Source of the DNA: Paguma larvata | Lineage: Eukaryota > Chordata > Mammalia > Carnivora > Viverridae | Length of the DNA: 64,000 nt | NCBI GenBank assembly: GCA_030068075.1 | Contig: CM057844.1 | Span: forward strand, 15,174,001 to 15,238,000 | Reading direction: 5' to 3' | Shown here: positions 33,906-46,504 of the stretch, piece by piece | Layout: every line of letters starts with the position of its first letter | Position numbering within the stretch: the stretch's first letter is position 1 | Program-made: the position numbers and the translations under genes | The notes under the pieces: model-generated | What the model saw: only the letters and a program-made list of their open reading frames with translations | What the model was told of the DNA's origin: nothing | Database searches by the model: none

Positions 33906-35240
33906 TAGCTAGCAAAAGCAGTTGATCTGAATTAGGGGAAATCCTTAGTAACCCTAAACTGCAGGATGGGTGTGCAAACCCACCCTGCTCTTCTACATTC
34001 AAATTCCAATTCAGTGAAAATCCAGTAAGCACCTCTTAGAAATTATGACTTTGAAATAAGGCTGCCCCAAATAGTTTTGTACAACATATTTATGGCACGA
34101 CATGAGCAGTTGCATATGGTGGCCCAGGTTAGAAGTGTAGAGAATGATCCCTAAACTCACAGAGAGAATTAAAGCTATGGAGTCACTTAAAAACACACAC
34201 ATACACACACACCCCTCTTGGTCTGTGAAGTGATTATATGGTTATATACACACATATATAAAGTTGTAAACTGAAACTTACATGTTTTCCAGTATGTAAA
34301 TTATATTTGAATAAGTAAAACACAGTGGTATAAAGTGAGGAAAAATGAAGTATATAATACAGAAAAGGCCATGTTTTAAAGTTCTTATTTTGTCTTTTTT
34401 CCTCCACTCTCTCAAGACCCATGGGTGACTGACCCATTGCTCCACAATCTGCATATTTGTGACACAGTAAATAGATCAGGAAAAAAAATATTTAAAGAAG
34501 TAACTAGAATAAAAACTAACATACAGGTATCATGATGACTTATGTGGGTTAATACACAACAAGAGCGGTCTGTATGCTGTTGGGTAAATAAAAGTATTCC
34601 AGTTGTCCTTTCCCATGAAAGAACTTCTTGTTTCTTCCAGGCCAAGTTTTACACAAAATCATATAACCTAAGCCACCTTTGGAGGAAACGGCATTCAGCG
34701 GTTGATATCATCAGACATTGCCGGTTTCCATAGAAACTCTTGTAGGATGCTCCTGCTTGTCTGGACTAAGTGCCTCTCCCATCAATTCAAAATGAGTCCA
34801 GGAAAACCCTTCCTTGGCGCCTGACATCTCCCAGCCCTGCTCTGTTACAGAAAAACAGAGAGCACTTAAGTCGGCATCTGTTACCCTTATCAGAAGAGCT
34901 GTCTCCATTATGGACACACAAAATGAAAGATTAAACACTGCCTTGTCCAATTAGCCTTGGTCTAAATAGGCTGTTCCCTGCAGGAGTCCATAAAAAAATG
35001 TTCCTGAGGTTCATATTTGAAACAAAAATAAACAAAAAGCAAAACCAAAAGGAAAAAGCCTGGATACTACAAAAGGAACCCTGTGTCCTATCAATTTACA
35101 TCATTACATAATTACCAGCAGAATTCGAGGGTAATATCTTTATGCTGGAAGGTTATTCTTTCTTGCTGTGGGAGGAGGAGGGGAGTAGTAGCAAGAATTT
35201 TAGCCCTTGGAAGGAAGGTCATGTAAACAGTCTTAGTTTT
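33906..35240. other. Mostly unannotated; CA-rich patch and X-box-like site
   Basis: Holds a short CA-rich run at 34191-34213 and an RFX-like palindrome at 34724-34737. The segment 34680-34975 looks non-repetitive. No exon can be supported. Confidence 0.5.
34724..34737. promoter_or_regulatory. X-box-like RFX site (candidate)
   Basis: gtttccatagaaac consists of two half-sites in inverted orientation, gtttcc and rgaaac, separated by two bases, as in RFX-family X-boxes. It is a sequence match only; such matches are common by chance and no promoter is visible nearby. Confidence 0.3.
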
Positions 35241-35449
35241 GGGGTACCTGGGTGGCTCAGTCAGTTAAGTGTCCAACTTCGGCTCAGGCTATGATCTTGC
35301 AGTTCATGGGTTTGAGCCCCACATTGGGGTCTATGTCAGCATAGAGCCTGGAGCCTGCTACAGATCCCATGTCTTCCTCTCTCTCTCTCTCTGCCCCTCC
35401 CATACTTGTGCTCTCTCTCTCAAAAATGAATAAACATTTAAAAAAAATT
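35241..35449 (+). mobile_element. Felid Can-SINE with exact 17-bp target duplication
   Basis: Head ggggtacctgggtggctcag, modified body (atgtcagcatagagcc), CT-rich run and A-rich tail. Target duplication taaacagtcttagtttt is identical at 35224-35240 and 35450-35466. Confidence 0.97.
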
Positions 35450-35466
35450 TAAACAGTCTTAGTTTT

Positions 35467-36394
35467 ATCTAGCATACCTGCTCACCATAACCAGGTTCTC
35501 CTGTGCAAACATCAAGAGACAGAATTAATCTGCAGTGTAAGAAATCAGGAAAGATGTTACCCTTACAGAAGGGATAGTGATTGGAAGAGGTCATGAAGGG
35601 AGGCTCCTGGGATATATCCTGTTTCTATGTCAGGGTACCTGGCTGCATTCACTTCATTAAAATCCAACAAGTTGTACACTTACAATTTGTGCACTTTTCT
35701 AATTGTGTGTTAGTTACACTCCAATGAAGAGATTTTATAAACAAACATGTAACAGACAAAGCAAGGCATCTAGGCAATGGAGATATCTGGCCTGGAATAG
35801 ATAAAGGCAGTCACAGTCCGCTAAGTTTCCTGCTGAACTAAACCGGAAAGGTGAGTTAATAACAAGATCCAGACCACAGTGAAAGATGCCAAAAACAGTG
35901 ACTGTGAAGAATAAATCACATTCATTCTTCTTCAATAAGAGTTTGTCCATGAAGTGTGTCTACCCCAAGTCTTATTCTTATCCACCGGTTGATGTAAAAC
36001 TGTGGTGTTTGTAGGAGGCATATATGGGATTATCTGCCCAACAACCTGCCTCTAGAGCTGGGAACTTGGCCAGCCAACTGGTTCTGTGTAAGCCTTGGGA
36101 TCAGTGTTAGGCCATTCATGGTCTTCCCCAGGATTTTTGAAAACAGAATTAGAAAATTGTCCTCCTGGATGCCTGAGGTTCTAATATGTATAGTTCATTG
36201 GCTATTGAAAGTCACACTTTCCACTAAAGGGAGAAGAAGTCTGGTCTACATAAATACAGGAGGTTTACATTAATATTGTAGTCAAGAGGGTCTTAGACAC
36301 TATTATATATTTTTCTATAAAATCGGGATCAATACATTTTAACATTTATGGCTTAACAGAAGAGTGAAGTAAAGATGCTTGACTTATTGTTAAC
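35467..36394. other. Unannotated stretch
   Basis: No repeat or exon recognised. Confidence 0.55.
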
Positions 36395-36925
36395 CTCCAA
36401 AGATACCTTTGTTTGTTTCATCTAATGATATCTTTATCCACCCAACTACAGTCACCTATGCTCATAAACATTTGCTTGAACTTGAAATTATGTACCCCCA
36501 CCCTAAGTCAGCCTCTTTCATACAATCTCATTCTATTTTCTTGATATTTATCACTATATGGAATTTGCCTACCCTTTCATTTGTTTACTTCTTTATTTTT
36601 TTTTAATGTTCCTTTATTTAAAATAAACAGAGGGAGAGGGAGACACAGAATCCCGAGCAGGGTCTGTGCTACAACAGAGCCTGATGTGGGAGCTCAAACT
36701 CACAAACCATGGGATCGTGACCTGAGCCAAAATCAAGAGTGAGATGTTTAACCGACTGAGCTGCCCAGGTGCCCCACGGTTTACTCCTTTATTATCTTCT
36801 TCCATCTACTAGAAAACAGACCTCTGTAAGATCAAGGACAGGTCTTGTTTACTGCTTTCTTCCAAGTGTTTAGTGCTGGTACACTGTAGACACTAGATAA
36901 ATATTTGCTGAATGAATAAATCACA
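36395..36925 (+). mobile_element. L2 3' end, split by a SINE
   Basis: The right part 36794-36925 has gtaagatcaaggacaggtct, tgtttactgctttcttccaa, gtacactgtagacactagat and aaatatttgctgaatgaata, the L2 3' terminus. The left part 36395-36597 is T-rich upstream L2-like sequence. The SINE at 36598-36776 interrupts it. Confidence 0.75.
36598..36776 (-). mobile_element. Felid Can-SINE, antisense, inside L2
   Basis: Tail reverse, a shortened GA-rich part (cagagggagagggagacaca), reversed body with agcagggtctgtgctacaac, and head reverse gactgagctgcccaggtgcc. Target duplication gtttacttctttatt (36583-36597) and gtttactcctttatt (36779-36793). Confidence 0.95.
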
Positions 36926-37949
36926 GACATACACACACCCCAAAAAAAAGACCATTTAGAAAACACTAATGAAGAAGGAACTATAGTTTTTTCTGAGTCA
37001 GCATCATTATCATTTACTACTAAAACATCAAAAAGATGAAATCTGAAACTCATTTCTGAATTACCCAAACAAAACAAAAATGAGATACATTTTAGTCACT
37101 CCAAGCAGACTGTAATTTGGCTAAGAAGCAAAACAAAATCCGCTTTCATTTTAGAATTACCAGCCTTTGACAACATAAATCACTGTCTCTAGCACTCTGG
37201 GGCATGAGTGACATCTGCGAATTAATAAACCCTTTGATGCTAAAAGAAAACAAGTTGCTCTTACTAAGTTACATCCAACTATTGAATCTAAATAAACACA
37301 TGACAAACATTTTCCTCACAGCTTTATCTTTTAAACAATCAGAGTGAACAGACCAAAACTGGATCTTAGCAGCCGGTTATGCATGACTGGATTGGACACT
37401 TCCAAATAATTTTAAGGAACTATCTTTCTCCTGTTCTTATGTACTTTTGTCCCCTCCAGGACTTGGATAGCATGTGTAGAGCATGCACCTACTATTAAAA
37501 CACTCTGGTTTTCAAAGAATAAGATTTGATTGACATGAATATATTATGTATGAACCATAAACCCAATCTTTACTCCTTCGCACCATATCAAATATTGAAA
37601 ATGATCTGTTAACTTTACCCAGCTGTCCCCCTCATAGTTCAGCTATATACGTGCAGTGTCCCCAATTCCATTAAAGAATTTCCCAAATTTGGTCTTAATT
37701 AAAAAGATGTTGGCTTAGTCACTTGAGCCAGGTCTACAACTGCCTTGTTCTTACCTACTGTTTCCAACAATGTACAATTTAGAGACAAATAAGCCTGACA
37801 AATAAGCTTCATCTAATGGTAGCTTCTACAAAGTGTCTAGACACCTTTAATCTTTCCAAAACTATGTCCTCCTCTTGCTGATCATAAAAATCTTACACTG
37901 CCTTAATGTAGATCTATTTTATGAGAAACAGGAGTAATCCCTCCAAGAA
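36926..37949. other. Unannotated stretch
   Basis: No repeat or exon recognised. AT-rich. Confidence 0.55.
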
Positions 37950-38600
37950 AGCTAAATTGATTGAGGTATCGGTTATATATAATCAAATGCACCCATGTCA
38001 CCCGCACCAAAACCAAGATATTGGAAGCTTTTTCATCAAACCAGAAGTTCCTTCAGGCCCCCCTACTATCCCTATCCCCACACGCTTCCCTATACACACA
38101 CTAGACACAAGCAAACACCGATCTACTTTGTCGCTACAGATTACATTTTTCTGCTCTAGAACATCCTATAAATAATACCATATGTACCCTTTTATGTATC
38201 ATATCTTTTACTCAACAGGGGGTTTTTTGAGATTCACCCCAGTTTTTGTTTGTACCAATAATTTGATCCCTTTTCACTGCTAAGCAGTATTCCATTGCAT
38301 TCATACATCATAATATGTTTATACATCACCTGTTGCCAGATATTTGGTTATTTCCAACTTTTGCTGTTATGACTAAAGCTGTTATGAACATTCATTTACG
38401 AGTTTTTGTAAGGACAGAAGTTTTCATTCTCTTGGGAAGAAAACTTCTAAGAGCAAAATTGAAGGAGTCATACTGTAAGTGGATGTATAAGTTTCTAAGG
38501 ATCTGCCAAACGATTCTTCTGTGGAAATGCACTAAAAATAGGTTTCTTTTGCTTTCCAGACATACAATTTTAATATAGGAATTTTCAGACTCTATACACC
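37950..38600 (-). mobile_element. Old L1 fragment, antisense
   Basis: Plus strand shows the reverse of L1 3' sequence: ctatccccacacgcttccct, gattacatttttctgctcta, catcctataaataataccat, gctaagcagtattccattgc, gtttatacatcacctgttgc, gttatttccaacttttgctg, ttatgaacattcatttacga. Diverged and without an intact frame. Confidence 0.78.
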
Positions 38601-38756
38601 AGTTTTCCTTTCTCTGTCCCATAAGATGCTCACATGTACTTCTTGATCTCCATGGAAGTGCAATGTACTGGAGTCATCCCACGATGAGAGGCTGTTACAC
38701 ATAGCCTGGTTAAGGAGCAGCTGTTACACACAGCATTGCTTTTGTTGTTTTTTAAT

Positions 38757-38965
38757 TTTTTTAATGTTTATTTATTTTTGAGACAGAGAGAGACAGAGCA
38801 TGAGTCGGGGAGGGGCATAGAGAGAGGGAAACACAGAATCTGAAGCAGGCTCCAGGCTCTGAGCTGTCAGCCCAGAGCTCGACGCGGGGCTCGAACCCAC
38901 AGACCGCGAGATCATGACCTGAGCTGAAGTCGGGCGCTCAACCGACTGAGCCACCCAGGCGCCCC
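38757..38965 (-). mobile_element. Felid Can-SINE, antisense, CpG-rich (young)
   Basis: Full-length copy. It retains many CpGs: ctcgacgcggggctcgaacc, cagaccgcgagatc, gtcgggcgctcaaccgactg, caggcgcccc. CpG retention and an 18 of 19-base target duplication, gcttttgttgttttttaat (38738) and gcttttgttattttttaat (38966), mark it as one of the youngest SINEs here. Confidence 0.97.
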
Positions 38966-39069
38966 GCTTTTGTTATTTTTTAATATGAGATACTGAATGA
39001 ATTGGGGGAGGGTTCCCTTAACAGACTCTCATATGAGCACGACTAGTCAATCTGGTAAGAAGGAAGGAA

Positions 39070-39278
39070 TTTTTTTTAATACTTTTGAGAGAGAGAGAGA
39101 GAGAGCATGTGCATATGAGTGGGGGAGGGGTAGACAGAGCAGGAAACACAGAATCTGAAGCAGGCTCCAGGCTCTAAGCTGTCAGCACAGAGCCCAACAT
39201 GGGGCTCTAACTCAAGAACTGGGAGATCATGACCTGAGCTGAAGTCAGGTGCTCAACTGCCAGCCACCCAGGCACCCT
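39070..39278 (-). mobile_element. Felid Can-SINE, antisense
   Basis: Tail reverse, (ga)n run, gtgggggaggggtagacaga, aagcaggctccaggctctaa and the head reverse ending cagccacccaggcaccct. It is about 100 bases from the preceding SINE in the same orientation, with more decay and fewer CpGs. Confidence 0.94.
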
Positions 39279-39784
39279 GGAAGTAACTAACTCTCTTCTA
39301 AGAGGGTTTATAAGAAGCATATTCTCCCATATGAGGCATTAGAATTGAATTTGCTTAATATCCTCCTTACAGAAGACCTAAGAGATCCCGTTTCTCCTGC
39401 TACAGCTTCATGAGGCTTATCTCCATGAGATAAAAGCTGAAGGTTTCCACTAGACTACCTTATTTCCAGAGTATTCAATACTCTAAATAGCATAAGGGAA
39501 GAAAACTGAGCTCTCACTTAGCATTCTCCCAATTAGATCTCTCTCAGTGATTTGTCCAGACCAAGCCATGCAGGAAAGACAGATATCCATGGTTGAAATA
39601 AATGTTCTGATTAAACTATTCATCCCAAATCGGGAATAAAGAACCACCTCTCACTCATAAATAAATGCACTTGCAATTCCTTTCCAGATTGTTATTTTAT
39701 GATTCATGAGGACAGGCAAAGTCTATTATGAATATAAAATAAGCCACATAACTTTTATAGTCAAATAATCCTTGTCTAAGACCC
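39279..39784. other. Unannotated stretch
   Basis: No repeat or exon recognised. Confidence 0.55.
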
Positions 39785-40225
39785 GTTCACCTGAAAGGGT
39801 CTACTTCCCCACCTCTTGAATCTGGGCTAGCCTGTGACTTGCCTTGCTGAACAGAATGTGGCAGAAATAATTGGGGTGTTTTTGCACACACTCACTCTCT
39901 CCCCCTTGCTCTCACTCCATGTACTTTGCTACTGCCATGTGAGCAAGCTCAAACCACCCTGTTGGAAGGCAAGAGCCAAGAGGAGGAGAAATGAGCCATT
40001 CCAGCTAAGGCCATCCTAAACCAGCCAATCCTCACTATACCCACCAGTTGACCACAGATACTTAAGTGAGCCCAACAGAGATCAGTAGAACTTCCCAGCC
40101 AACACCAGTCCACATTGCCAATCCACTCTATTGTGAGTTATATAAATGGTCCTTGATTTAAGTCACTACATTTGTGGGGGGGAGGGCGGGTAGTCTGTGT
40201 TACAGCAAAGGCTAAGTGACACACT
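39785..40225 (+). mobile_element. MLT1-like LTR
   Basis: ccacctcttgaatctgggct, agcctgtgacttgccttgct, gaacagaatgtggcagaaat, gctactgccatgtgagcaag, cagttgaccacagatactta, agtgagcccaacagagatca, cagccaacaccagtccacat and gatttaagtcactacatttg are in MLT1 sense order. A G-rich run (40173-40191) replaces the usual gttttgggg. Confidence 0.88.
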
Positions 40226-40344
40226 GATCACTAAGGGAAATTAGCAGTGCATAGACTCTACTCCCACAACATTTCCTTATTCTTCATGGCCCTGAGCCAT
40301 GAAGTTCCAGTGTCCTACTTAACCTATGCCTGCCTTTACATACC

Positions 40345-40730
40345 TACACTGCCTGTAATGCACTGAAAAGTGTCTCCTCAAAAAATTCTTATGTTGAAGC
40401 TTTAACTGCCAATTAAGTAAGAATGCGATTGTATTTAGAGACAGGGCCTTCCAAGAGATGATTCAATCACAACGCGGTCATTAGGGTAAGCACTAATCCA
40501 ATCTGGCTGGTGCCCTTATAAAGAAAAGGAAATGTGGACACAGACACCAGGGATGTGTATATATGGAGAAAAGTCCAAGTGAAGATACAGCAAGATGGTG
40601 GCCATCTGCAGGCCTCAGAAGAAACCATGATGATACCTTCTAGCCTCTAGAATTTGAGACAAATTTCTGTTGTTTAAGCCACCCAGGCGGTGACATTTTG
40701 TTATGGCTGCCCTGAATGACTAATATATGG
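40345..40730 (+). mobile_element. MLT1A-like LTR
   Basis: ctgtaatgcactgaaaagtg, cttatgttgaagctttaact, tgtatttagagacagggcct, cattagggtaagcactaatc, ggtgcccttataaagaaaag, agatggtggccatctgcagg, tttctgttgtttaagccacc and gttatggctgccctgaatga follow MLT1A in sense orientation, nearly complete. Confidence 0.9.
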
Positions 40731-41849
40731 TCTGTGGGGGGGAGGGATGTGAAGTTTCCCAGTTTTTTTTCCTTATAATCACTCTGATAATTCCATTCTT
40801 GAGCTTCAATGAAAATTTTAAACACGAAGAATCCATATTTGTTGTAAAAAAGATTTGTAACGCATACTAAAGCTACCAAATAAAGTACAAAATATAAGCC
40901 CAGCACTTTTTTGGGAAAAGGAAATTACCTCCTATACTCTCAAGGATGGTCCTGGGTCTTTTGCCCCAAATTCCTTTCTTGTTATCTTGTTTCATTATCT
41001 AATACTTGTTCCTGTACATTTATTTGGGTTTTCCACTCAATGCTCTAAATGAGTTTAATACACATACATGTATACAACCCACACACAATGCAGCTGCTTC
41101 TAAACTCCTATTCTAATGAGGGTCAAACAGAAAATACATCTCTGTTTCTCATACTTCTCTAGTGTGGAGTGTCTAGGGGTTAAAGCTGGTTTCTCCAGCA
41201 CCCACCCCCTCCAGGAGTAATCTCTCAGGGCCTATTAGATGAGGACTTTAAGGGCCATCTGGAAATGCTTAAAAAACATTGCCGAGGATTCACAGATAAG
41301 AGTTATTTCCAAAGGAAAATCCCACATATTCTCAAAGGAATGGACCAGAGGTCAAACACACAGAAACAAATGTGAGTCACTTCAGCAACTGATCCCGGCA
41401 GAATCACAAAATCACTCTCCCACCTCCTTGCTGTGTCTTTCTACCTTCTGACTTCTTCCTGATTTTGATGCCTATGTCAAAGTTTTCCTTTACAGAGAGA
41501 GTTTTTAAAAAAATTGTTTATATAATTGAAGACCGTGACTAATACAATTGAACATATGCACAAACCAGAAAACTGTATCTAGTTATCACAGCTAATACAA
41601 GGTTGTACATTTGCTTTCCTCCAAAAGGCTCCCTTGGAATTCTAATGAGCAGCTTTAACCCAACAGCCTGTGCACTGGGTTTGCTTTGAATACCACCAAT
41701 GCAGCTCTTATCAATGTACCTAAGGAATCATCTTAAGCAAGAAAAGTCTTTGGATTCTATCTTTCTATAATAAACCCTCAAGCAACTACATGACTATTCA
41801 CTGGGTTGCTGCTTTTTCCTGAGATGCAGTACTACAATTCAAGAATCAC
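40731..41849. other. Unannotated stretch
   Basis: No repeat or exon recognised. Confidence 0.55.
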
Positions 41850-43655
41850 TACAGGACAAAACACTAACAAAAGAAGAGGAGGAGCCCTGAGTGGCCAAAA
41901 CAACATTAGAAAAAAAAAAAAAAACAAGGTTGAAAGACTCACATTTCATGATTTCAAAACTTACAACAAAGACACAGAAATCCCAATGATGTGATATGGC
42001 ATAAGGATAGGCATATAGAACAATACACTCAAAAAAATTCTTGAGACTCAATAGATAAATTCATACGTCAGAGCCAACCGATGTCAAGAATGCCGTATAA
42101 TTTCACTCATGTGTGGAATTTAAGAAACAAAACAAACGAACAACAACAAAAAAAGAGACAAACCAAAAAAAAGACACTTAACTACAAAGAACAAACTGAT
42201 GGTTACCAGAGGGGAGGTGGGTGGGGGGATGGGTGAAAGAGGTGATGGTGATTAAGAGTACACTTACAGAAATGAACACTAAGTAATGTATGGAATTGCT
42301 TAATCACTATTATGATACACCTGAAACTAATAGAACACTGTATGCCAACACTTTTGGAATTAACATTTTTAAAATAAGTAAAAATTAAAAAAAAATAAAG
42401 AATGCCAAGATCATTCAATGAATAAAGAACAGTTTCTTCAATAAATAGGGCCAGGACAACTGGATATCCACATATTTAAGAATGAAGTTGGACCTCAACC
42501 TAACGTTATATTAAAAAAAAATCACTCAAAATGGTTCAACGACATGGTTATAATAGCTTTAAATCACAAAACTCTGAAGAAAACATAGGGTAAATCTTCA
42601 TAACCTCGAGTTTGGTGATGGATTCTTATGTACAACAATTAGAGCAAGAGCAACAACAAAAAGGTTGCTCATCTAAATTAAAAAAAAAAAATTTGGAATC
42701 AAAAGACACTGTCAAGAAAGTAAAAGGACAACCTACAGAATGGGAGAGAGTATCTGCAAGCCATAAATCTGATATGAATCAAGTGTTCAGAATAAAGGAC
42801 TTTTATCAAAGGGCAATCAACCTACTTAAAAATTGGGTAAAGAACCTGAGCAAACAAATCCCCAAAGAAGGTAAACAAAGAGCCAACCACCACACGAAAA
42901 GATGCATAACATCATTAGTCATCAGGGAATGCAAGTCAAAACCACACATGGTACAATTCTATAGCCATTAAGATGGCTATAATAAAAAGAAAAGGAAAAT
43001 AGGTGTTGGCAAGGATGTGGTGAAATCAGAACTCACTTACACTGCTGGTGGGAATGCAAAATGGTGCAGCCACTGTAAGATAAGAGTGCTGTAATTCTTC
43101 AAAAAGTTAAATTCAGTATTACGACAGGACTCAGAAATTCCATTCAATACCCAAAGCAACTGAAAAGGACTCAAATACATCCATATGCATGTTCAAAGCA
43201 ACACTATTCACAATAGCCAAAGATGTAAACAGCCCAAATGCCCATTAATGGATGAATGAATAAATAAATTATGGTACATACGTATGACAGATGTTACTGT
43301 TTAGCTATGACAAGGAATGACGTACTGACATATGTAACATAACATAGGTGAATTTTAAAAACATGGCACCCAGTGAAAAAAAGGCAGACATAAAAGGTCT
43401 CAAATTATATAATTCCATTTATATGAAATATCTGATAGCAGGTTGGTGGTTGCCAGGCACTGGGGAAGGGGTAGGGGAAAGTGGGGAGCAACTATTTAAT
43501 GACTGTGGAATTCGCTTTGGGGTGATGGAAAGATTTTGGAACTAGATAAAGGTAGTGGTAGTTGCACAAGACTGTGAGTGCACTAAATGACAAAGGATTG
43601 TTCCCTTTCAAATGGCTCATTTTGGTTATGCAAATTTCATTTCAATTTAAAAAAT
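41850..43655 (+). mobile_element. L1 ORF2 end and 3' UTR, interrupted by another L1
   Basis: ORF2-derived blocks: agccctgagtggccaaaaca (41882), ggcataaggataggcatata, then after the insert gccaagatcattcaatgaat, gccaggacaactggatatcc, gaagttggacctcaacctaa and aaaaggatgtgg-type sequence. The UTR has gttggtggttgccaggcact and ggggtgatggaaagattttgg. The 119-codon frame 42612-42971 is a decayed piece of the ORF2 C-terminus (reverse transcriptase protein), not a functional gene. Confidence 0.9.
42095..42397 (+). mobile_element. 5'-truncated L1 3' end inside the older L1
   Basis: gtataatttcactcatgtgt, ggaatttaagaaacaaaaca, aactgatggttaccagaggg, tgatacacctgaaactaata, acactgtatgccaacact and an A-rich tail form an L1 3' terminus. 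Target duplication caagaatgcc (42085-42094) and aaagaatgcc (42397-42406). Older L1 ORF2 sequence resumes directly after it. Confidence 0.88.
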
Positions 43656-45479
43656 AATAATAAGGAAGACAAGACAAGGCAGGCAAAGCAGCCCAGATCT
43701 TTAAGACTGAAGTCCCTGAGGATGGCAGAAACAAGCACCAGAAGAGACAGTGGTACTGGTGAATGTGGATGGAGGAAGAAGCAGAAATACTGTTAACACA
43801 GGAAAAGGAGATGGTTCAATATAGGGATGGTCTTCCTCATGGAAGAGCAGCATCTGTACAGAGTCTGGAATCCACAGAAAGTCACTTTGTAGAGTCCCAG
43901 AGGGCAGAGCACGCCTGGGTAGGAGGGTCCTTAAAGTGAGGACAACATGGTACCTGAATTCCTCAAGGCTGGTCCTTTGCAGACTGTTTATTCCTTTGCT
44001 GTTGTACTGAATAAAGAGCACAGCGCTACAGAGGAGCAGAAAGAGGTCCTCCATAGCAATTAGTTTGAAGCCTCAGCAACATCCATAGGAAAGGAATATG
44101 TGAAGGAACACACTGAGTATAATAAGGCAGGTCCCATACATGCACCATCTCGTCCTCAGGAAAGCTCATAGGAACATCTCCTGTAAAGACTTCCGAAACC
44201 CATGAAATGGGTGACAATCTGCTTGCTCATTTTCCAGATGGGAAAACCAAGGCCCCAGGCTTCAGAGTTCCCATTCTTACTCCCACACCGTCATGTGTCC
44301 AGCCAGGTAAGAAAGTACAGAAATCACCGGGAGCAAGTAAACTTCTAATTACTTAGGGATGTAGGTTTGACTTCTATTTTTCTGTCAGTCCCATAGGGAC
44401 TCTGTGACATATCTCTGATGAGCAAATGGATGCACCAAATTCTAGACCGCTATATTATCACTCAAGGAGCATGAAAACTACTACCGTCACAGGAGCTTCT
44501 TGCTGCTTATTTTTTGAGGACTGCCTTCTCCCAGCTACCTGAATGCTCACTGTTAAATCGCAGGTCCTTTGGCCACACGGGAAGGGTCAGCAGATCCTGT
44601 CAGCATTTTCACCAACCGAGCCACTGGAGTCCTCTTCCAACTGCTCTCCTCCTGCTTTGTGACACTGATTCCCCCCAAGGGCCATAAAATACAGCAAGAA
44701 ATGAAGCAGCTGATCTGTGAGGTGGTTTTGGTCCAAGGTCACAGGCTAGTTCCTCTCCTGGGAGGGTTTATTTTGGTCCTCGGGCCTCAGTAAGTTGCCC
44801 TTTGCTACCTGAGGACAGCAGACCAGATGCCTTGCTCCTATTTTCATTTCAGAAAAGTAGGTAAGGACTTTTCAAAAGCAGCTATTTCCACTGGCCCGTC
44901 GGCATTTTGTTGATATAATACAAAAATGTACAAAGACCAGGGAGCTCTATTGAATTTATTTTCTCTCCCTTTTACAGAAACAGACCAAAGAAAGTAAATA
45001 TTTCCATTTGGCAGGGGGAAATCTGTATTCCACATCTGGAAAAGGCTCCAGATGCCCAACTCAAAATGGGTGTCTGCAACACTGAGGGGAGAAGTTCTTG
45101 TTGTCATGACCACACAGGGGCCCTTGGGAAATGACACAAAGAAGCAATTTTAATGTCATAATGACTTCAATAGCAGCATTGTTATGAGCTACATGTGAAA
45201 AGCCCAGTCCATGAAATGGCCACCTGGCCATTCATTGCCTAAGAAAAAGACTTTAGATTTTTCTTAAGGGCAGCCCAGTCCAGCTGACCAGGGAAGAGAA
45301 ACAGAGAGAGCCACTGTGCCGAAGCATGCCCAGTAATGAGTGGTCTGTTCATCATAGAGCATCCCCAGAGCATGGCAAAGAGGTCAAGATGTGTATAGTA
45401 GTGACACTGGAGAGGATCCCTGGAGCAGATGGTATTTCTAACATTCTCTTCACACAATGTCACTTTAATACTCCTTCCA
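43656..45479. other. Unannotated stretch
   Basis: No repeat confidently named. The piece ctcattttccagatgggaaa near 44228 could be the core of a decayed MIR (+). Antisense frames at 43701-44054 and 44844-45137 have no recognisable domain. Confidence 0.5.
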
Positions 45480-45965
45480 CGGAGAGGTGGGCTTTTAAGT
45501 CTCCTCCCCTTAAAACTGGGCAGGTTTGTGATTCACCTATAACCAAATAATATGATGGAAACGATGCAGCATGACTTCCAAGATCAAGTTATAAAGCGAT
45601 GCTGCTTCCAGCTTGTCAGCTGGAATCATCTTGCAGGAGCCCATGTAAGCAGTCTGGCTGCCCTGAAGCTGCCACGCTGTGGAGAGGCCCACAGTTGCCC
45701 ATGAAGAAAGACCATCTGGAGAAATCCTGAATCTATGTTAAGAAAGAGAGGGGCAAGTCAGCCATCAGCTACTCCAGCCTCTTGCTCTTTCAGCTTCAGA
45801 GACCATCTGAAAACAATTGCTGAGTGACCCCAAGGCAGAAGCGCACGACAGAGCCCTACCCAAACCCCTGTCCCACACAAGTGAGAGATCACTGTGTTCC
45901 AAGCTACTACACTCTGAAGTGATTTCTTACATAGTGATAAATAACTAAAACAGACCCCAGCATAT
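45480..45965 (+). mobile_element. Old MLT1-like LTR
   Basis: agtctcctccccttaaaact, gcaggtttgtgattcaccta, taatatgatggaaacgatgc, tgtggagaggcccacagttg, tgagtgaccccaaggcagaa, cagagccctacccaaacccc and gtgataaataactaaaacag follow a diverged MLT1 subfamily in sense orientation. Confidence 0.78.
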
Positions 45966-46504
45966 AAACTGGATCATGAGATACCTTACTCCATACACTG
46001 GAAAATGCAAGTTTTTGAAATGAGTCACAATCTAGCCACTATCTTGCATTCGTACTGTGTATTTAGTACTCTAGCCTCATCGGTTTACATGCAAGTACCC
46101 CAAATTTTTTAGAACCTTCTCCCCTAATACACATTACGTACGTATACATATCTTTTCATTACCCAAGACTCTTTCCTTTCCTCTTTAGAATCCTTCCACA
46201 TACTGCCCTTCATTCATGAACCTTTTTCCTCTAAAAAGTGATCCTAGAATTCCACACTCCTGAAGATTATCAGTGATGGCTTAGCTGCCAAACCCAATCC
46301 TTTTAACCATAATCCATGACTATAGGGCATTAAGTTAACACATGCAAGAGGCATTGGCTCATCAAGGGCAGATCAGCTCACTTTCTCTGGAAAACAGTGC
46401 CGCCTCATTTCTTTATTGAACTGGGTTACCAGGGAGATTCAGGAGCACTAACAAAGTCTTATCTCAAAGGAAGTAAGCCAGTTACCAGAGTTTTTCTAGA
46501 ACAT

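Noticed and set aside
42612..42971. 119-codon frame with reverse-transcriptase-like end
   Set aside because: Part of the ORF2 C-terminus of an old, truncated and interrupted L1; not a functional gene.
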